DNA of 18,442 bases from contig JBECKQ010000090.1 in the NCBI GenBank assembly GCA_040235375.1, forward strand, positions 1-18,442, read 5' to 3'. Source of the DNA: JBECKQ01 sp040235375 (GTDB lineage: Bacteria > Planctomycetota > Phycisphaerae > UBA1845). This document shows, piece after piece, positions 16,272-18,442 of the stretch. The notes beneath the pieces are model-generated. The model worked only from the letters and a program-made list of their open reading frames with translations, did not search any database and was not told where the DNA came from. A program made the translations under genes and the position numbers. Position 1 is the first letter of the stretch; each line of letters starts with the position of its first letter.

Positions 16272-17855
16272 TTACCGCTGGACGCCACCGTAGAGCTGCT
16301 GAAATTCGGCAAAGTCGCGCAAGTCCACGAGGCCATCCTTTTCCAGATCCGCGTAATCGCACCCGGCGGGGAAGCTGGCGCCGGGACCGGCCAGGCAACC
16401 GGCGAAAATGCTGAAGTCGTCGAGGTTAACTTGCCCGTTCTCATCCAGGTCGATAGGGTGCCGCGGCAGTACCAGAAGCGTTCGACCGGCTTGCTTATTT
16501 GAGTATGCGCTCGCGGGCGCTCCGATCAGATAGTCATCCGCACCGTTGCCGTCGATGTCGCCCACCCCGGCGACGCTCGCCCCCATTTCATCCTGTGGCA
16601 GGCCCACGAAGAGCCGATCCGCCTCCGAAGCCGAGATAGCGCCACGCAGCGGGCCGTGGAACAGGTAGGCGACACCGGAATCTGCACCGCCACTGACAAG
16701 ATCTTCCGCCCACGGATCGCCCACGAGCACGTCGTCATAACCATCGCCGTTTACGTCGCCCGCCGACGCGACGGCGGCGCCGAACTTGCCCGCTGCAATG
16801 TGCCCGGTCGTCTCCGATGCGATCACGGCGTCGGCGACAGTGTCTGCTCTGATCGTCTCCACCAGCGGCCCGTAGAAGACTTCGCATTTCCCCGTGCCAG
16901 CGCCGAATTCCTGATCCGCCCCCACGATCAGGTCGTCCTTACCATCGCCATTCACGTCGCCTACGTCGATGCTGATCCCGAAGTGATCCTGAACCAGCTC
17001 GCCCTCCAGAACCACCGAGGTCTCCGTCGCATTGAACGTCCCCGTCACCGGGCCGAAGAAAACGTATACGCGGCCCGGAACGACGGTTCCGATGCTGGTG
17101 TGGGGGCCGCCGACGGCCAGATCGTCTATTCCGTCGTCATTGAAGTCGCCGACGGCCAGCGCGGTGCCCAGGTCTTCAAACGGGATAACGCCCCTGATTG
17201 TCAGATCGGCGCCCGTCGTGGACTGCAGGGCGGACAAAGGGCCGAGGAAGACGTAAGCCTCACCCAGGTTGTCCGCATCGGGCGCCCCCATGGCAACGTC
17301 AGTGATCGAGTCACCATTGAAGTCAAAACCGCCCACCATTGCCCAGCCGAGCTGGTCATACTCCTCTCCGGCGAACACGGCATCAGCCTGAACCACGGAA
17401 AGCGTGCCCGATAGAGGTCCATGGAAAAGGTAGACCCGGCCGGCCATGATCCCGGGCAGGTCGTACCCACGGGCGCCCATCAGGACATCGCCGAAGCCGT
17501 CGCCGTTGACATCACCGGCCGCCGCAACTGCGACGCCGAGATTGTCACCGAAGTTCTCCGCCAGAAAGGTCGCATCGGCGTGCCGGGCAGACACCATGGA
17601 TCGGTCGAAAGGACCTTCAAAAAAATAGCAACTACCGGCCCAGTCGGCCGGGGCATCCGACGACGGCGCACCGATGAGGAGATCAGCGTGGCCGTCCATA
17701 TTGACATCTCCCGCTAGCACCCCCGACGATCCGAATTGGTCCCCGCCGTCGCGGCCGGTGAGTTCGACGATCGTATCGGCGCGTGCCACCGCCGCCACAG
17801 CGAGCGGCGCCAGCGTGATCGTCAAGAACGTCAGATTGCTTACCGAGTGGTGCAT
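16272..17855 (-). CDS. Secreted FG-GAP (integrin-alpha-like) beta-propeller protein with dockerin-like tail
   Basis: 527 residues from ATG 17855, preceded by GGAGGAG about 8 nt away; the upstream extension to 17978 lacks a ribosome site. The signal peptide is LTFLTITLAPLAVAAVARA. Residues about 30-455 contain seven FG-GAP units, each with a calcium loop such as GDVNMDGHADLLIGAP, GDVNGDGFGDVLMGA, GDFNDDGIDDLAVGGP and GDIDGNGADDYLIGAP, separated by (Y/F)xFxGPL blade motifs. Seven units predict a closed seven-bladed propeller. Residues about 466-525 carry two dockerin-like loops (DLDENGQVNLDDFSIF and DLEKDGLVDLRDFAEF) around two cysteines, like the tail of the protein at 3465-4529. Probably a calcium-dependent surface or adhesion protein. 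TAA stop, the only one in the window. A weak promoter candidate (TTTGGA, 18 nt, TAGAAT) lies at 18017-17988. Confidence 0.93.
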   Translation of the reverse strand: MHHSVSNLTFLTITLAPLAVAAVARADTIVELTGRDGGDQFGSSGVLAGDVNMDGHADLLIGAPSSDAPADWAGSCYFFEGPFDRSMVSARHADATFLAENFGDNLGVAVAAAGDVNGDGFGDVLMGARGYDLPGIMAGRVYLFHGPLSGTLSVVQADAVFAGEEYDQLGWAMVGGFDFNGDSITDVAMGAPDADNLGEAYVFLGPLSALQSTTGADLTIRGVIPFEDLGTALAVGDFNDDGIDDLAVGGPHTSIGTVVPGRVYVFFGPVTGTFNATETSVVLEGELVQDHFGISIDVGDVNGDGKDDLIVGADQEFGAGTGKCEVFYGPLVETIRADTVADAVIASETTGHIAAGKFGAAVASAGDVNGDGYDDVLVGDPWAEDLVSGGADSGVAYLFHGPLRGAISASEADRLFVGLPQDEMGASVAGVGDIDGNGADDYLIGAPASAYSNKQAGRTLLVLPRHPIDLDENGQVNLDDFSIFAGCLAGPGASFPAGCDYADLEKDGLVDLRDFAEFQQLYGGVQR

Positions 17856-18153
17856 TTTACTTCTCCTCCGCCCCGGTTCGAGAAGTGGTTCACCCGCGGC
17901 GCCTGCACCCCCAGCGATACCAGTCGCCCGATTACCGAATATCCCGCACGCCGCCAGCGCATTGCCCCTCTGTCGCACATAAAGGTCATTCTATGGATGC
18001 AGGTGAACGTATCCAAACTTGGAAGACGCACCTCATGATGCCAAAATCGCCGATCGCAGATAAAAAGTGTGTAAGTCGAAGAGCGGTTTACTGGGCTCCG
18101 GTTGGCAGGTCCAAGGTGTTCCACGATCAACTTGTCGAAGAAGGACGTTGGCC

Positions 18154-18442
18154 CGGATCGACGAGATCTACGGCATCTACCTGCCTGATCTGGCCGAGCC
18201 GGAAGAGATCTTCCGTGTCCACCTTGGACTCAAGCAGCGCGATCCGGAGAGGTTCGACCTGGAAGCGACGGCCGGGGCAACGGACGGCTACACCGGTGCC
18301 GACGTCAGGGAAGTCGTGCTCATGAGGCTCAAGATCGCGTTCCACGCAGGCAAGGATCTGAGCACCGAGCACCTGCTGCTCCACGTCGCCGACGGTGCAG
18401 CCTGCCGCCTTCGTCCCGCACGGGTGGCGGCAATGACCGAGT
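18154..18442 (+). pseudogene. N-terminally truncated AAA+ ATPase, C-terminal part, running off the window
   Basis: In the frame starting at 18154 the DNA encodes RIDEIYGIYLPDLAEPEEIF, RVHLGLKQRDPERFDLEA, TAGATDGYTGADVREVVL and KDLSTEHLL. This matches the end of the AAA core and the AAA lid of ATPases that usually read GRFDEIF...P, RDP..FDL, T.GFTGAEI...V and LTTEDLL. The Walker A and B parts should lie upstream, but frame 1 is open only back to 18064 and shows no homology before about 18150 (LVEEGR in the next frame may be the shifted continuation). So it is a broken copy or 3' remnant. The reading frame is still open at the window edge. Confidence 0.72.

Noticed and set aside
15914..16414. 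Rightward frame with GGGAGG before ATG 16054
   Set aside because: The site is attractive, but the product is Arg/Ser-rich without a domain and runs about 140 bp into the antisense end of the FG-GAP gene.

Overview
The window looks like chromosomal DNA from a high-GC planctomycete (Planctomycetota, possibly an uncultured Phycisphaerae-like lineage). The grounds are large secreted proteins with dockerin-like calcium-loop tails but no enzymes of a cellulosome, Cys-rich repeats of the GACC...DGTC...C..C type, FG-GAP propellers, and an ECF sigma factor paired with a zinc-ribbon/kinase/TPR protein. The placement is inferred from family content, not from a marker gene.

Layout. 127-3210 (+) is a secreted multidomain adhesin-like protein (two SdrD-B-like domains, HYR-like repeats, a CSPGFW C-terminal domain), ending in a strong hairpin. 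3465-4529 (+) is a secreted dockerin-tailed protein. It is followed by an 87-bp scrap (4556-4642) that resembles the last residues of the first protein, and then by a second copy of the same hairpin. 4803-7061 (-) is a secreted subtilase with a Cys-rich tail. 7062-8212 is a non-coding, palindrome-rich stretch. 8213-9201 holds a decayed DDE transposase with two in-frame TGA codons, joined to a piece of a related transposase.

9292-14498 is a leftward cluster: ECF sigma factor, then a membrane Ser/Thr kinase with TPR region, then a secreted protein whose ribosome-binding site lies inside the last codons of the kinase gene. Divergent from the sigma gene is 14745-15980 (+), a secreted or lipid-anchored protein made almost wholly of nine copies of the Cys repeat that also occurs in the kinase-linked protein at the other end. 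This bracketing of a signalling pair by two proteins sharing a repeat is the best candidate for an undescribed system: a sensor/sigma module tied to cell-surface Cys-repeat proteins. 16272-17855 (-) is a seven-repeat FG-GAP propeller with a dockerin-like tail. The right edge (18154-18442) reads as the C-terminal part of an AAA+ ATPase with no visible N-terminal part.

Across the eight intact genes the stop codons are seven TAG, one TAA and no TGA. This is unusual for GC-rich DNA and makes the two TGA codons inside the transposase stand out. No tRNA, rRNA or CRISPR array was seen.
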